This document shows positions 35,500 through 46,919 of a stretch of 64,000 nucleotides of DNA, one piece after another. The stretch spans positions 186,001-250,000 of the forward strand of contig JAMXBD010001198.1 of NCBI GenBank assembly GCA_024138025.1. Reading direction: 5' to 3'. A program made the position numbers and the translations under genes. Source of the DNA: Combretum micranthum. Taxonomy: Eukaryota; Streptophyta; Magnoliopsida; Myrtales; Combretaceae. The notes beneath the pieces were generated by a model, which was not told the origin of the DNA, searched no databases, and saw nothing but the letters and a program-made list of their open reading frames with translations. The first letter of the stretch is position 1; every line of letters begins with the position of its first letter.

Positions 35500-36940
35500 T
35501 GATTGATGAGAGCAAGACTCGCAGATTTTGGGTTAAAGGTGATTTGATCTACACCAAAGATTGACACCTGTATGTTCCCAAGGCAGGGAACTTGAGAAAG
35601 GCGCTCATGAGGGAGTGCCATGATACATTATAAGCTGGTAATCTTGGTTGGTAGAGGATGATGAGCTTGTTGAAGCAGGGTTATTACTGGCCGGATATGA
35701 AGGAAGATGTGATGAACTATAGTAGAACGTGCTTAACTTATCACCATGACAATATCGAGAGCCAAAAACCTATAGGGATGTTGGAGCCCTTTCCAGTGCC
35801 TTCTCGCCCATAGGAGATTGTCCCCATGGATTTCATCACTTGCTTACCCAAAATGAACAAACTCTCATCCATCTTGGTTGTGGTAGATAGATTTCAAAGC
35901 ATGCCACCTTCATTCCAACCACAAAAAGTTCGAATGCTACATAGACTGCCTAGCTTTTCTTCAAGCACGTTGTGAAGTTTTGGGGTATGCCTCAAAACAT
36001 TATGAGTGATCGGGATGTCAAATTCATAGGGAAGTTATGGACCAAATTGTTCAACTTCAACATTTTAGGGTCCGAACTCAGTATATCCTCCAACCACCAT
36101 CCTCAGAGTGACGGACAAACAGAGCGATTTAAGGGGATGCTGGAGGAATATTTGCAGCATTTTTTTAGAGCCAACCAGACGAATTGGGTAAATTTGTTGG
36201 ATATTGCCTAGTTATGTTTGAACATCCAGTAGAGCTCTTCCTCCAATAAGAGCCTTATGAAAATCGTTATAGGTCAACAACCACTAGTGCCCCACATATT
36301 GGCAGCACCATATATTAGGAAATGCCCAAAGGCTTATATCTTTGCAATAGATTGGAAGCAAAAATCTGAATTGCTAAGGCTTATCTTGAAAGGGCTTTCA
36401 AATGCATGAAGAAATGGGCAGATGAGATGTATAGACCTAGATAATTCAATGTTGGAGATCACGTTCTCATCAGGATTTTTCCAAATCAGATCAAACCGTT
36501 GAAGCATAAAGATAAGAGACTTATGCAAAAGTATGTTGGTCCAGTCCCCATCATTGCCAAGATTAGAAAAGCCGCCTATAAAGTGGAGCCATTTAAATGG
36601 TTGAAATTTCATCATGTCTTTCATGTAAGTGTTTTGAAGCCATACTACCTCGACGTGGAAGATCTAAGGTGCAACAAGTCAAATCGGCCGCATATCAAAT
36701 TCAATTTCAATGTTAGAGAAGCCATTGAAGACATCTTTATTGAACGAAGCATCAAAGATCCAACTACTGGAGCAGTACATACTGAATACTTAATGAAGTG
36801 GAAAGATCGTGGAGAAAAAGATAATAGTTGGGAGATGAAAGAAGATCTTATGCCTCAAGCTGAGAGAAGAGTAGTTAAAGCAAGGAAGATTCAAGCATCA
36901 AGGTCAAGCTCCAGCACACCTTACCGAAGACATCAATAGA
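35500..36940 (+). pseudogene. Chromovirus integrase with chromodomain
   Basis: The zinc region contains RECHDTL and CLTYHH. The core includes MDFITCLPKM, VVVDRF (first Asp), IMSDRDVKFIGKLW (second Asp) and HPQSDGQTERF (Glu). A frameshift near 36365 is followed by an open stretch 36499-36939: VGPVPIIAKIRKAAYKVE, FHHVFHVSVLKPYY (GPY/F-like module), then EYLMKWKDRGEKDNSWE, a chromodomain core. Chromodomains steer chromovirus integration to heterochromatin. The last 146 codons are intact; the core has stops. Confidence 0.88.
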
Positions 36941-36941
36941 T

Positions 36942-36956
36942 TAAGCGGGGACGGTA
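36942..36956 (+). other. Polypurine tract of chromovirus
   Basis: AAGCGGGGACGG directly precedes the TGACAATCTC start of the 3' LTR; this is where plus-strand DNA synthesis would be primed. Confidence 0.65.
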
Positions 36957-37375
36957 TGACAATCTCTTATATATTAGGAATATATGGGGGGATTATTGTA
37001 AATATTTTATTATTTATTTTATTTTGGTATTGCCTCCTCACCAAATGTAATGTCTCTTCATGCTGGATTCAAGCTCTTACTCACTGGTTAACTGCTCACA
37101 GTCGATGATATCCCAATTTACACAAACCTCACACACACTTTACTGTAGCTTGTACATATGATATTAATAAAGTGTGATACTTTTCAGATTGATTCTTACC
37201 TGTCCTTTTTTGCTTACTGTTGGTTATTTTATGTTGCCTATGTATGTTGCCTACAAGTATTACGGCTCGACCATCAGCCGAATAGTGTTGCATTCGGCTT
37301 GCTTACTACTACCAAGGTAGGACAATAAGTGCCGCATGGTTCCATTGTGCTAGTGAAAAGCTTAGGACCGTGAGA
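36957..37375 (+). repeat. 3' LTR of chromovirus
   Basis: Same start and end as the 5' LTR but 52 bp shorter; scattered substitutions along its length. Confidence 0.9.
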
Positions 37376-37381
37376 ATTTGT

Positions 37382-38112
37382 GCTAAATAAAATAGTGACA
37401 TAAAGAATAAGTGAAGAGAAGAGAAGAGCTTACCTCAGTATGTTGATGCTTGAAATAATGAAAAGAAATGATTTTATAAAGTTCGATGATGTAATAATGC
37501 CAAGGGTAAATGTTGCTCCATCGGGTTTGAAGAATTTTGAATGCGATAAAGAAAAAGAGGGAACGAACAGTTTTAGCCCTTTATTTGAAAATGCATCGAG
37601 GGACAAATTTTGGGCTCAACATTTAGGTTACAGCACATTTATTATCAAAAAATAAAAGAATTAGAGAAATGTGACTTAAATGCAAGTCGTAGCTTATTAA
37701 AAAGAATAAATGAATAAATATTTAAATCCTACAACAAGAATTAGAGAGGTCGCGGCCTAAATCGAGGGCTCAACATTAAGGCTCAATTAAAATCTGCAGA
37801 GAAATTCAATGTATTCTTATATCAATCCATTCATTTCTCTGTCATTCATTCTTACAATCACAAAATTTCATGAAGAACATATTCATCATTCACATTCAAA
37901 ACGGGAAGAGGAATAGGAACATGTTTTAAAACCTGATATAAGCCTGACAAACCATCATCAAATAAACAACTATCTCAAGAAGGACAACACTTGTCCTGTC
38001 AAAATTCTCATCAAACTTTCTCAAAAGTCTTTAAAGAAACAGACATACATCAACCTTCTCATCTCTTCACTAAAACAGATCAACAAAAGAAAACAAAATT
38101 AGGATAATCATC
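37382..38112 (-). mobile_element. Interior of Athila-type element, degraded
   Basis: Between the chromovirus and the Athila-type gag. GAGCCCTCGATTTAGGCC near 37750 recalls the TCGAGCC motifs of the Athila-type LTR. No domain is readable. The 71-codon plus-strand frame at 37440-37655 has no recognisable feature. Confidence 0.35.
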
Positions 38113-38650
38113 TTAGGAATCATTCTCTTCATGGTTATATCTATATGAGTCGTTGTTTTGGCTACCAAAATTACTCACATACTCAACACTTTCAGAGTTC
38201 ATACTCTCAGCATTTGGTCCAAATCCAGTATTAATCATACTTACTTGACCATTTGCCACAATCATACTATCAACTTTCCTACTTAATGTCTCTATCTTGG
38301 AGGTTAGATTGGTCACTGCATCCAGTTCAAACACTCCTCCAGATCTTTCTTTCTTTACTCTAGCAGGGGACCATTGATAATGGTTATTCGCCATATCCTC
38401 AAGCAGATTTAAACATTCTTTAGGAGACTTATTATTTAAGCTCCCCCTAATGCTGCATCAATCAATTACCTAGTCCATAGTTAAGTCCTTTATAAAATGT
38501 CTGGAGCTGAGTCCACTCTGGTAGTCCATGATAGGGGCAACGACCCAATAATTCTTTTCACCTCTCAAAGGATTCATAAAGGGTCTCACTAGTCACTCGT
38601 TGAGAAATTCTCCCTATACGTTAAGGCTCTGGAAACAAAGGATAAGAGTA
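38113..38650 (-). pseudogene. Athila-type gag fragment
   Basis: Reading leftwards on the minus strand: a Gag stretch with RCPYHGLPEWTQLQTFYKGL (about 38550-38490), a stop-containing join, then MANNHYQWSPARVKKE and VTNLTSKIETLSRKVDSM (38394-38250). Both phrases are typical of Athila Gag, and the last is a predicted coiled coil. The downstream half is lost. It lies the expected distance inside the PBS at 39097. Confidence 0.75.
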
Positions 38651-39096
38651 ACTCCTACTCATAATCCTACATTTTTATTTTAAGAGAAAATTAGACAAAA
38701 GGAAAGCAACAAAACACGTGCTAAAAATATAAAGAATAAACAAATAAAAGAATTAACAAATAAAGAATAAAAAACTATACGGAAAAGAAAATCAAATATA
38801 TACAAGAATATTTACAAATATAAAGAGCGCTACATAGAAAAATGAAACAACAAGAAAAAAAACAGATATATACATATATGCAAAAGAAAAGAAAAAAAGA
38901 CTAGCATATATACAAAAACAAATGAAAACAATAATATATACAAAAAGAAAAGATTATATACAAAAGCAAAAAATATATATAGAAAAACAAGAGCAAAAGC
39001 TATTCACAGTATTCACAGATGTTAGTGGCTAGATTAATAGACGAAATGTTTTTTGGATATTTTCCTGTTAGGCTTCAACTACTTGAATCCAACACC
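38651..39096 (-). other. A-rich 5' leader of Athila-type element
   Basis: Highly A-rich on the plus strand (T-rich in the sense direction), between PBS and gag. No coding signal. Confidence 0.5.
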
Positions 39097-39113
39097 GATC
39101 CCTGACGGTACCA
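39097..39113 (-). other. Primer binding site remnant of Athila-type element
   Basis: The minus strand reads TGGTACCGTCAGGGATC, a worn TGGCGCCGTTGCCGGGGA, followed by GGTGTTGGATTCAAG as in the copy at 25557. Confidence 0.65.
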
Positions 39114-39114
39114 G

Positions 39115-40851
39115 AAATGCTTTTGCTGGTTTTGGATTGTGTTGTATAAAAAGCCTTTTAAAAGAACAACTCAAAGTGGAAGCTTTCAAAATTTATAAAG
39201 CTAATTGGTTCTATTTAACTTCGGTTAGCAACTACCAATAATCAGGCAAGCGCACCTACCAATGTAGTATAGAAAGAATTAGGTTGGATCCTAAAGGATC
39301 GGTGGCAACTACCCTACTCCCATTTCATCTATTATCTAGCCAAAGAAAATCAGAAGAACATATTGAAAACAAAAGCTAGATTAGGTTAATGAATATTTAC
39401 AAACGTTTTCAGGGCAAAATTAAGAATAGGTTTGTAACTATGTAAGACAATAGCCTGGGGTTTACTTCACCAATTTCTTATCATATGAATTCAAATCAAA
39501 ACTCTAAGAGAGTTGTTACTAGTGTATTTGTACTGTCAGATCTACTCAGGTAGGTTAAAGCATCTCTCAAGGTCAGTAACTCTAAATCTAAACCAGACCA
39601 CCGAAATCTAAACCTACATAAAGCTTAAGACTCTTTTATTTTAAAACCAACTCAGTGAATTTTAAAAACAAGAGACAAAAAGTCTCATGACCGCTCTCTT
39701 AAGGAGATTATGACCAACTCTATTGGTACTTGCAGATCTATTTAACAGAATGACCTCTCAACCTATTATGTTAAAATCAAACATGGGTCTAACAAGTGCA
39801 GCACACAATTAGACTCACGAAAATAAATTCAAGCTACTAATCACAAATACCTAGTCAATTTACTTGAAAGCACATTTGAATTCATACGAATCAGGATTCG
39901 GATTTACAAACTCTAAGCTGTAGGAGATTTTTTTCCATGGGTTTAAACATTAAGCACGATTTTTGAAGAAATAAAATCGAATCAAAGAATATATCAATTA
40001 CGATCAGAGTCTTACAAAAATTACAAATAATAGATTTAATTGATTTTACCTAAAAAACATTAGATTTTCTAAAGCAAAAAGAAAGAGTTCTTTTGCTCTA
40101 GAAATTCTCTCTCTACTCTATGTTAATTCTCTACACTATACACTATGTGCTACGCATGCTCTGCATGTTTATTTATATGCTCAGGGCACGGAAATCATGA
40201 ATATTTTACTGCCGACATGGAAGATTCTTTATAATGGAATGCATTTTCTTTATGCATGTGCGCGTCTGTTTTGCTTGCTTAAACAATCGCTCATCGAGGG
40301 GTAGGTCGAGTGCTCGAGTACTGCATTAAAGATAGGGTTCAACTTGAGCTGATAGAACGCTGTTGTTTCTATCCATTCCTCCATTGAGAGCTAAATTGAG
40401 GGCTTCAAGGGCTCGAGACTTTAAGGCATGATTTCATTCAAACAAAGGTCTAGTCTTCATTCAATCTTTGTCATAAGTCAAGATTAGGACTCGACAGTGT
40501 TGCAAGAGATAGACTTCTCTTCAAATCCAGGGCTCGATTACCTCAGACCACGTATCGAGGGTCACGTCGAGGGCTCGATATAGGGCGTGGCATACCAGTT
40601 TTGCCTTGTTTTGCCTTAAAATTTTGGCCTCAACTAGTGTTTTTTCAAGGCTCGACAGTTCTATTTCTTGACTTTGTCTGTTGTTTTGCTCCAACTTTGA
40701 TTCTAAACACTCCAATTCTTCTTCTTTAGATTCAAGGAGCGGAGAAACAACAATTAAACAATAAAGCACTAGATTCATAGGAATTTAATAAAAAACGCAT
40801 GAAATTAAGTCCAAATTCCTATGAATAGAATAAAGTAAAATAAACTTATCA
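39115..40851 (-). mobile_element. 5' LTR of Athila-type element
   Basis: About 1.74 kb; starts TGATAAGTTTATTTTAC on the minus strand at 40851 and is homologous to the plus-strand copy at 23786. It carries repeated TCGAGCCCT motifs and CT-rich tracts. Its outer end sits inside the leader of the Tat/Ogre-type element. The 85-codon minus frame at 40778-40521 is LTR sequence, not a gene. Confidence 0.75.
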
Positions 40852-41078
40852 GCTATGTTAATACTCGAAACGATAAGGATGAAGCTTCCTTGAGAAGTTC
40901 GTCCCACTGTTGATAAAGCCTATTTATTCTTGAGTCCATGTTCTCGAAATATAGTGGGCATGTCAAGCCTAGATTTTTCATTTCCTAGTTTAATTTCTTT
41001 TAATCCGATCCGTATTAAACCCGAACCCATTTAATACAAACCCTCGACTAAGAATTAAAAAAAAAATTGAAAAACATT
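40852..41078 (-). other. Leader of Tat/Ogre-type element
   Basis: Follows the PBS on the minus strand. It contains a short frame GRTSQGSFILIVSS and GGCTTGACATGCCC, then is cut by the Athila-type LTR at 40851. Confidence 0.4.
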
Positions 41079-41091
41079 TTTGGAGTTGCCA
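41079..41091 (-). other. Primer binding site, TGGCAACTCC type
   Basis: The minus strand TGGCAACTCCAAA is one change from TGGCGACTCC, the tRNA-Arg-type PBS of Tat/Ogre elements; compare 56987-57004. Confidence 0.6.
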
Positions 41092-41843
41092 TCCGACTGG
41101 AATGGGAAAAAATTATAAGTTAGGATCAATGGGTAAGATAATCCTAACTTAGCTACTAGTCTGCAAAAAATTTGATTTAGAAACCAAACTTTATAAACCG
41201 AAAATTCTGGATTCAGAGGCTAACCTATTAAAACCATATGGTTATCACTTAAAATTCATAATTTAAAATTTATCCTTTTAATGATCAAAGATCTACTAAT
41301 GTAAAAAATATTTACCAATTATAATACCTACAAATAATAAAAAAATCATTATTCACATTAATATTTACAAATAAATACAAATAACATTGATATTTAAAAT
41401 TTATCATGAAAGCTTACAATATTTATAATGAATAATGAATTAATCCAAAAAGAATAATAAAAAAAACAAAAAGGTTTTTCATTCTTTAATATCGCCCCGG
41501 AGATGCCTACGTACCCGTTAATCGGGACCAGAGGTTACGTATTTCTTTTATGAAAACTTTAATTTGTTGTTTGATTTTAGATTTTTTAATTCTTTTCATT
41601 TTAAATTTATTAAATTTTCTTTTTTTTAATAGACTTTTATGTGAGATCCTAATAACTACTTTTATTTTTATTTTATTTTTTTAGAAATTAGGTTTTTCTA
41701 AGTTTTTTTTTTTTTAATCATAAAAAGAAGATTATACATATATTTTATGTATCTTGTAATATTTACAATATACTAAAATACATATATACATTTTAAGAAA
41801 ACAAATTCTATTTTTCATTTTTTTCCTTTTTTTTTAATCACAT

Positions 41844-41846
<3 letters not shown>

Positions 41847-41876
<30 letters not shown>
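41847..41876. repeat. (AT)n microsatellite
   Basis: About 14 AT dinucleotides within the Tat/Ogre-type LTR. Confidence 0.95.
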
Positions 41877-41880
<4 letters not shown>

Positions 41881-42098
41881 AAAAAAAAAAAGAAATTATG
41901 GAGTCGGGTCTGAGTGGTTGTCGATGTCTTCAAGTTGCCTCTAACTTAGATTCGAACTTTTTTTCGTAGAGATTTCTTTGTGATTCTGATGTTATTTTTT
42001 TCTCTCTATTTTGTGTTTTTCTAATGTATTGTCATTTTTGTGTTGTGATATGCCAGTATTTATAGGCATTAGCATGCTCACTTATCGATTCACCTACT

Positions 42099-42240
42099 GC
42101 TCACCTACCAATACGATGTATCTGGACACTCTGGCCTACCGCTCACCTACCACGATATGATGTATCTGGACACTCTAGCCTATCGCTCACCTACCACGAT
42201 ACGATGTATATGGACACTGGCTTATTGCTCACTTACCGTC
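42099..42240. repeat. ~43-bp tandem repeat, three copies plus partial
   Basis: GCTCACCTACC...GATGTATCTGGACACT starts at 42099, 42141, 42185 and, in part, 42227, inside the Tat/Ogre-type LTR. Confidence 0.85.
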
Positions 42241-42711
42241 CACCTACCGGCTTGCTGACATATGCACTTGCCTCATTTGGCCAATGGAAGCATGTGGAAA
42301 AATAAAAAGGATAATTTGCCTCTTTGCAAAATCAAACCTAGGTCTCTCTTGTGCATTATCCATACAGGCTATTAGCCTGTGTCTCATTCTAGTTTGCATA
42401 AAAATTGTATTTAAGGTTTTCAAATGAGGCCCAATTAAATAAGTCCATTTACATGGGTATTTAATTAGGTCCAAAATAAATCTATAATTAAAATTAGTAT
42501 TACATCAAGCCCAAAAATATTTTAAAAAATTTATTATTTTTTTCTTTCTTTTTTTATACAATTGTAATGATTTCTTTTTCTTCTTCTTTTTTGTTTGTTT
42601 TCCTTCTTTTTTTTAAAATCTTTATTTTTTTTGTAATTTTCGTGCTTAATATAATATTGATTTTTACTATAAATTGAAGCATTAAATGGGCAAAAATGGG
42701 GTGTCTACAGG

Positions 42712-45025
42712 AGAAAATCAAATGCTCTCTTTCATAACATATGACTCGGTAATGGAACCCTTCGGTCTTGCCTTGTTCTGCAAATCTCCCTTGAGAACTC
42801 CAATGTATCTTTCAACATGATACATCTAATGATATTGGACAAGGCCACATATACGTGATTCCTTTGGAAAATGCATAGATAAATGAATCATGATGTAAAA
42901 AAATAGTGGAAGGAAATATCATCTCTAACTTGCAAAGAGTTAGGATTATGGTTTTTTCCAATGACTCCAGTAAATTCACACAAAGTTCTTTGACTGTCAA
43001 TTCTTTGAAAAAAATGGGAGATATCATATACAACGTTGTAAATTTATTTATCAAGAAACCCACGAATGACTATTGGAAGGATGCATTGCAACAGAATAGG
43101 ACAACCGTGACTCTTCAGACCCTTCAAACTTACGTCATTAGCACCTAGGCAAGATGACATATTAGAAGCACATCCATTTAGCATCTTTACATCCTTAATT
43201 AAGTTACAAACCTCTCACATTTGTTGAGTCAACAATATGTATGCAACTGGTGGCTTGAACATGCATCCACTACGTTCTTGCAAATGTAGCTTAGAACGAA
43301 TACCCATTTTCCTAGAGGGTGAGTTCTACCTTATCTATGTCTTTTGACTTTCCCTTAAGACTAAAAATAATCCCAACCAGGTTATCACATATATTCTTTT
43401 CAATGTGCATCACGTCAAGGTTGTATCATATCTGTAGTTCATTCTAATATGGCAATCGAAAGAGCAAACTCTTCTTACACCAATTTATGTCATCTTCATT
43501 CGTTCGGTGATAGAGCCGCTTTTACATTTTTTCCAATATGACATGCTCATACTGACTCAACTAATCCACAATGTCTACCCTAGTGAAATCCCTTGGTCAA
43601 GGTCTCATTTCCATGGTGCCATCAAAACTTTTACTATCACAACGCCATCTATGCATTAGAGGTAAAAACCGTCTATGGCTTATATAGTGAAACTTACTAT
43701 TTAAATGCCCGCTTATGCAAACATATAGGACATACCTTGTAACCCTTGGTCGTCCAGCCTAATATGTCATCGTCTGCCGATAAATCATTGATAGTCCACA
43801 ACAATGCAGCATGTATTCGAAATGTTCATCCTTCCACCACATCCAATGTTTTCACACTACTTACCCATAGTTCTTCCAGCTCTTTCGTAAGGGTTGTAAG
43901 TACACATCAATGTCTTTACCTAGAGATTTCGGCCTCGGAATTAAAAGGGACATCATCATATATGGCTCCTTCATGTATCTCTATGGTGGAACATTATATA
44001 TAATCATAATAACCGACCACATATTATATGTTGCGCTCATGTTTGCATAGGGATTGAACCCATTGGTGGCAAGTCTTAGTCGCACACTTCGAGGATCCAA
44101 CATGAACCAAGGGTATTTACTATCTAATCCTTACTATTGTTCAAAATCTACAGGATGCCTCCACACACCCTCCACCAATATAATTTTCTTTATGACATCT
44201 CATCTCTAGAGCCGTCTTCCAGCACATGAATAGCCATTGTAATCTTGAAATTAATGGAAAATGCCACAAAACCTTAACCATACTGTTTTCTACTTCTTTG
44301 AATGAAGCTTCCACCTTCCTTCACCTCATATTGGGCAGTTATCAAAATTTTGGAATTCTTTTCAGAACAGAACATAATCATTTTTTCACACAAGGATCGT
44401 GTTTGCATCCATGCCTAATTGCTTCAACAACTTTCATGCTTCATAGTGTGAGGATGGTAACAAATTATTGGCCAATAGCAAACTTTTTATTAAAATAAGC
44501 CAATTATTAAATGACTTCGCTAACTGTTTACTATCAATCTTTAGATTTATCATCTAAAGTACTACTAATAATAAAGAAAACTTTGTATAGCCCAGATACA
44601 ACGAACTCTTTACTTTTTCAAACATTCTAGTTCATCGGTCCTCGTCAAATGCACTACTTTCATCTCCACTTTCAACTTCATCTCCCTCAAGATCACTTAT
44701 GTTAGTGGCAAGGTCTTCCAAAAGTTTTTTAATCTACTTCATTTTCAAGTTATGTGTATTTAGGTGGAATACTCCCTTCATCTATGATAACGTCATCATT
44801 TACCTCATCTTCATCTAAATCTTTATCATGGAATATCTAAGGTGAGTAAGTCTAAGTCATTCTCCTCATGAGGAGGTGATACTCAATAATCTGAATAGAC
44901 TGCCATGAACTATTGAGACAATTTCTAAAACATCATCTAATCAATCCATTTGTCCTTCTATGGTTTACAGCAGCTTGTAAAAATTCTCTAATCCATTTCT
45001 ATATTGTGTAGTTGTCAAATCACAT
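42712..45025 (-). pseudogene. CACTA (En/Spm) TNP2-type transposase, interrupted
   Basis: Read right to left on the minus strand in changing frames. Transposase-associated domain: NGLENF...RTNGLI (about 45010-44930). Then SSLYLGYTKFS and a Lys/Leu-rich NNLLPSSHYEA block (44600-44430). The core includes LGWTTKGYKVCPIC (about 43740), NLDVMHIEKNICDNLVGI (about 43420-43370) and LCKLEMIFPSTIF (about 42950). The C-terminal part is ERYIGVLKGDLQNKARPKG followed by SITESYVMKESI (42820-42715). TNP2 proteins excise CACTA elements in the nucleus. Multiple stops and frameshifts. At 42709 the reading is cut by a Tat/Ogre-type LTR. No CACTA terminal repeat was found. Confidence 0.88.
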
Positions 45026-46286
45026 GTCATATGCCAATTACGTGCAACATCCTAAATCGGCATTTAATCAATTATCACATCTTATTCATATCAATATATT
45101 TCCATATAACTATCCAAGCATCTAATATCGAAACATTATCTTCTAAATTAAGATATTATTAAGCTATCTACATGTCATGCAGTTAAACACAATAAACATG
45201 TATTAAACAATAATACATAATTGCTAAATCCTAAATATATATAATCTTTTGAAATACTAACTAGAAATACGTAACTATTAATTAAATATACAATAATTAA
45301 TTAATATATAAATACTAACATTTAAATTATCATAAAAATTGAACTAACCTTTTGGTGATTACAGTACTCCAAATACTCAATTTGAGCTAAACAATTTCTC
45401 ATATGCCTATACAAAAATAAAAATATAATTAAAATTTTCATTTTATTTCAAAAATATAACTTTATATACAATACCAATAAAATTTATTAGCGTAAAAAAA
45501 ATAAAAATGATGGATGAAGAATATTGACTGATAAAGCGAGTGATGAAAATTATCCAGCAGAGTGTGTGTGTGTGTGAAACGAGTGTCGTGTGTGTGTATG
45601 TGAGAGAGAGAATGAGTGTAGTGGTTGTGTGTATGTGTGTGTGTGAAAGGGTGCAATAGGGGAGTAAGCACCGAGAGCCTGTGTGTATGTGAGTGAGTGA
45701 ATTGAGTGTATGCATTGTGTGTGTTTTATTTAGAGTAAGATATGAGGCAAATTTCGCCCCATGCCTCTACTAGAGGCGAAAATCACTTCTTGTCCCTCAA
45801 TAATCCGTATTCCATGCCCATATTTCTTCTAGTGTTCGTATCATTTTTGTTTTTCCCAATATACTTGGAAGATCCTAAAAGCACTTCAGTTTCTATTTTT
45901 AATTGTTGGTATGATTTTCATACATTTTTGCATTTTAAAGTTAAATGGATTTAGGTATATCAGCCACTCTTTCGTTCTTAGCAACAAGCCTCTAGCTCCA
46001 TCCATTAGGGAAAAGAAAATGCGCTATCTTCTCCATTTCCTTCCTCTTATATGTACTACACACCATATATGGTGTTGAGACATCTCCTATCATGACAAGA
46101 GTTACAAGGATTGCTTGAGTATTACTTTCCTCGCTAATGGCCATTTAACTCCCTTACTCTACCACACCTACATGCACCTGAAGAGCTAGAAGCTATACTT
46201 TCACTTACTTATAAGAAAACTGTTGAAGAAGAGTAAAGGGAAAAAACGAGAGAAAGAGCTATAAATAATTCATAGTAAAATTTTGG

Positions 46287-46290
<4 letters not shown>
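45026..46290. other. Non-coding; GT-rich low-complexity tract at 45560-45720
   Basis: GTGTGTG and GAGAGAG runs give spurious His/Thr frames on the minus strand. A short palindrome GCCTCTACTAGAGGC lies at 45770-45784 beside a GGCAAATTTCGCC motif; CACTA subterminal regions often look like this, but no terminus was seen. Confidence 0.45.

Positions 46291-46292
<2 letters not shown>

Positions 46293-46323
<31 letters not shown>
46293..46323. repeat. Poly(A) tract, 31 nt
   Basis: Uninterrupted A run. It could be the tail of a retroposed sequence, but no LINE, SINE or spliced gene copy is recognisable upstream. Confidence 0.9.
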
Positions 46324-46324
<1 letters not shown>

Positions 46325-46477
46325 ACTCTTAGAAGCAAAGTGCGAAGAATGTTAAAGGCCTTTGGGACTTTATAGATAAAGGCCAATGAATAAGTCACAA
46401 GGAGACAAAGAGAAGTAACCCATCACACTCCAAATCCCTAGTTTGATGTCTGCACTTGAAGTTGTTCACACTAGCTA

Positions 46478-46912
46478 CAAACGGGTTAAGTCGAGATGGT
46501 ACAATGCTAAGCTTGAGTCGAACTTGACTCGAAATTTTAAGGTTCGAGCTTGACCAAGCTTAAAATTTTAAGCTGGAGTTCGACTCGAAATAACATTATA
46601 TAAGTTTGAGCTTGACTTGATTAAACTTGCTTAGACTCGATTTATTAAAGAATTATTTTTAATTTTGATTTAATTAATATTAATACCTATACTTGATTGA
46701 ATTCGATTAATATAAATCTCAATTCGAGTTCAATAAAGTTCGATTATGCTCGCAAGCTAATTGAGTTAAACATTTGAAGCTCGAGCTCGGCTCGATAAAC
46801 TACTCGAGTAGCTCAAGCTCGAGCTCAACTCGACTGTTCTCAAATCAAACTCCAATAAATATCGAGCCAAGCCTGAGTAGTTTGTGAACCAGCTTGATTC
46901 ATTTGCACCCCT
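46478..46912. mobile_element. hAT-type MITE-like repeat, CTCGAG/GAGCTCG-rich
   Basis: Ends with TTTGCACCCCTAG (the complement of CTAGGGGTGCAAATGA), a terminus of a widespread plant non-autonomous hAT family. It is filled with CTCGAGCT/GACTCGA motifs on both strands that make it self-complementary. CTAGCTAC (46471) and CTAGTCTA (46911) could be a worn 8-bp duplication. No ORF. Confidence 0.55.
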
Positions 46913-46919
46913 AGTCTAC

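Larger units (their letters stand above)
31861..37375 (+). mobile_element. Full-length Ty3/gypsy chromovirus, Galadriel-like
   Basis: Complete structure, 5.5 kb: 5' LTR, iMet-type PBS, gag-pol largely in one frame, integrase with C-terminal chromodomain, PPT, 3' LTR. ATTTGT occurs one base outside the 5' LTR (31854-31859) and directly after the 3' LTR (37376-37381), a candidate target duplication. Size, LTR length, single gag-pol frame and a chromodomain right after the integrase suggest the Galadriel clade; this is from recall. Stops throughout gag-pol make it non-autonomous now. It is plus-strand, inserted between minus-strand Athila/Tat-type sequences. Confidence 0.88.
41092..42709 (-). 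mobile_element. LTR of Tat/Ogre-type element
   Basis: Starts TGTAGACACCCCATTTTTG on the minus strand at 42709, a start common to plant Tat/Ogre LTRs. About 1.6 kb. It contains CGGGTACGTAGGCATCTCC (near 41500), also common in this group, and a 43-bp tandem repeat. Its outer end lies inside a CACTA transposase reading frame. Confidence 0.75.

Noticed and set aside
45443..45715. His/Thr-rich frames on the minus strand
   Set aside because: Product of GT and GAGA low-complexity DNA; two overlapping frames look equally protein-like, as expected for simple repeats.
46293..46323. Poly(A) tail of a processed pseudogene or LINE
   Set aside because: No coding or LINE sequence upstream and no clear flanking duplication; kept only as a simple repeat.
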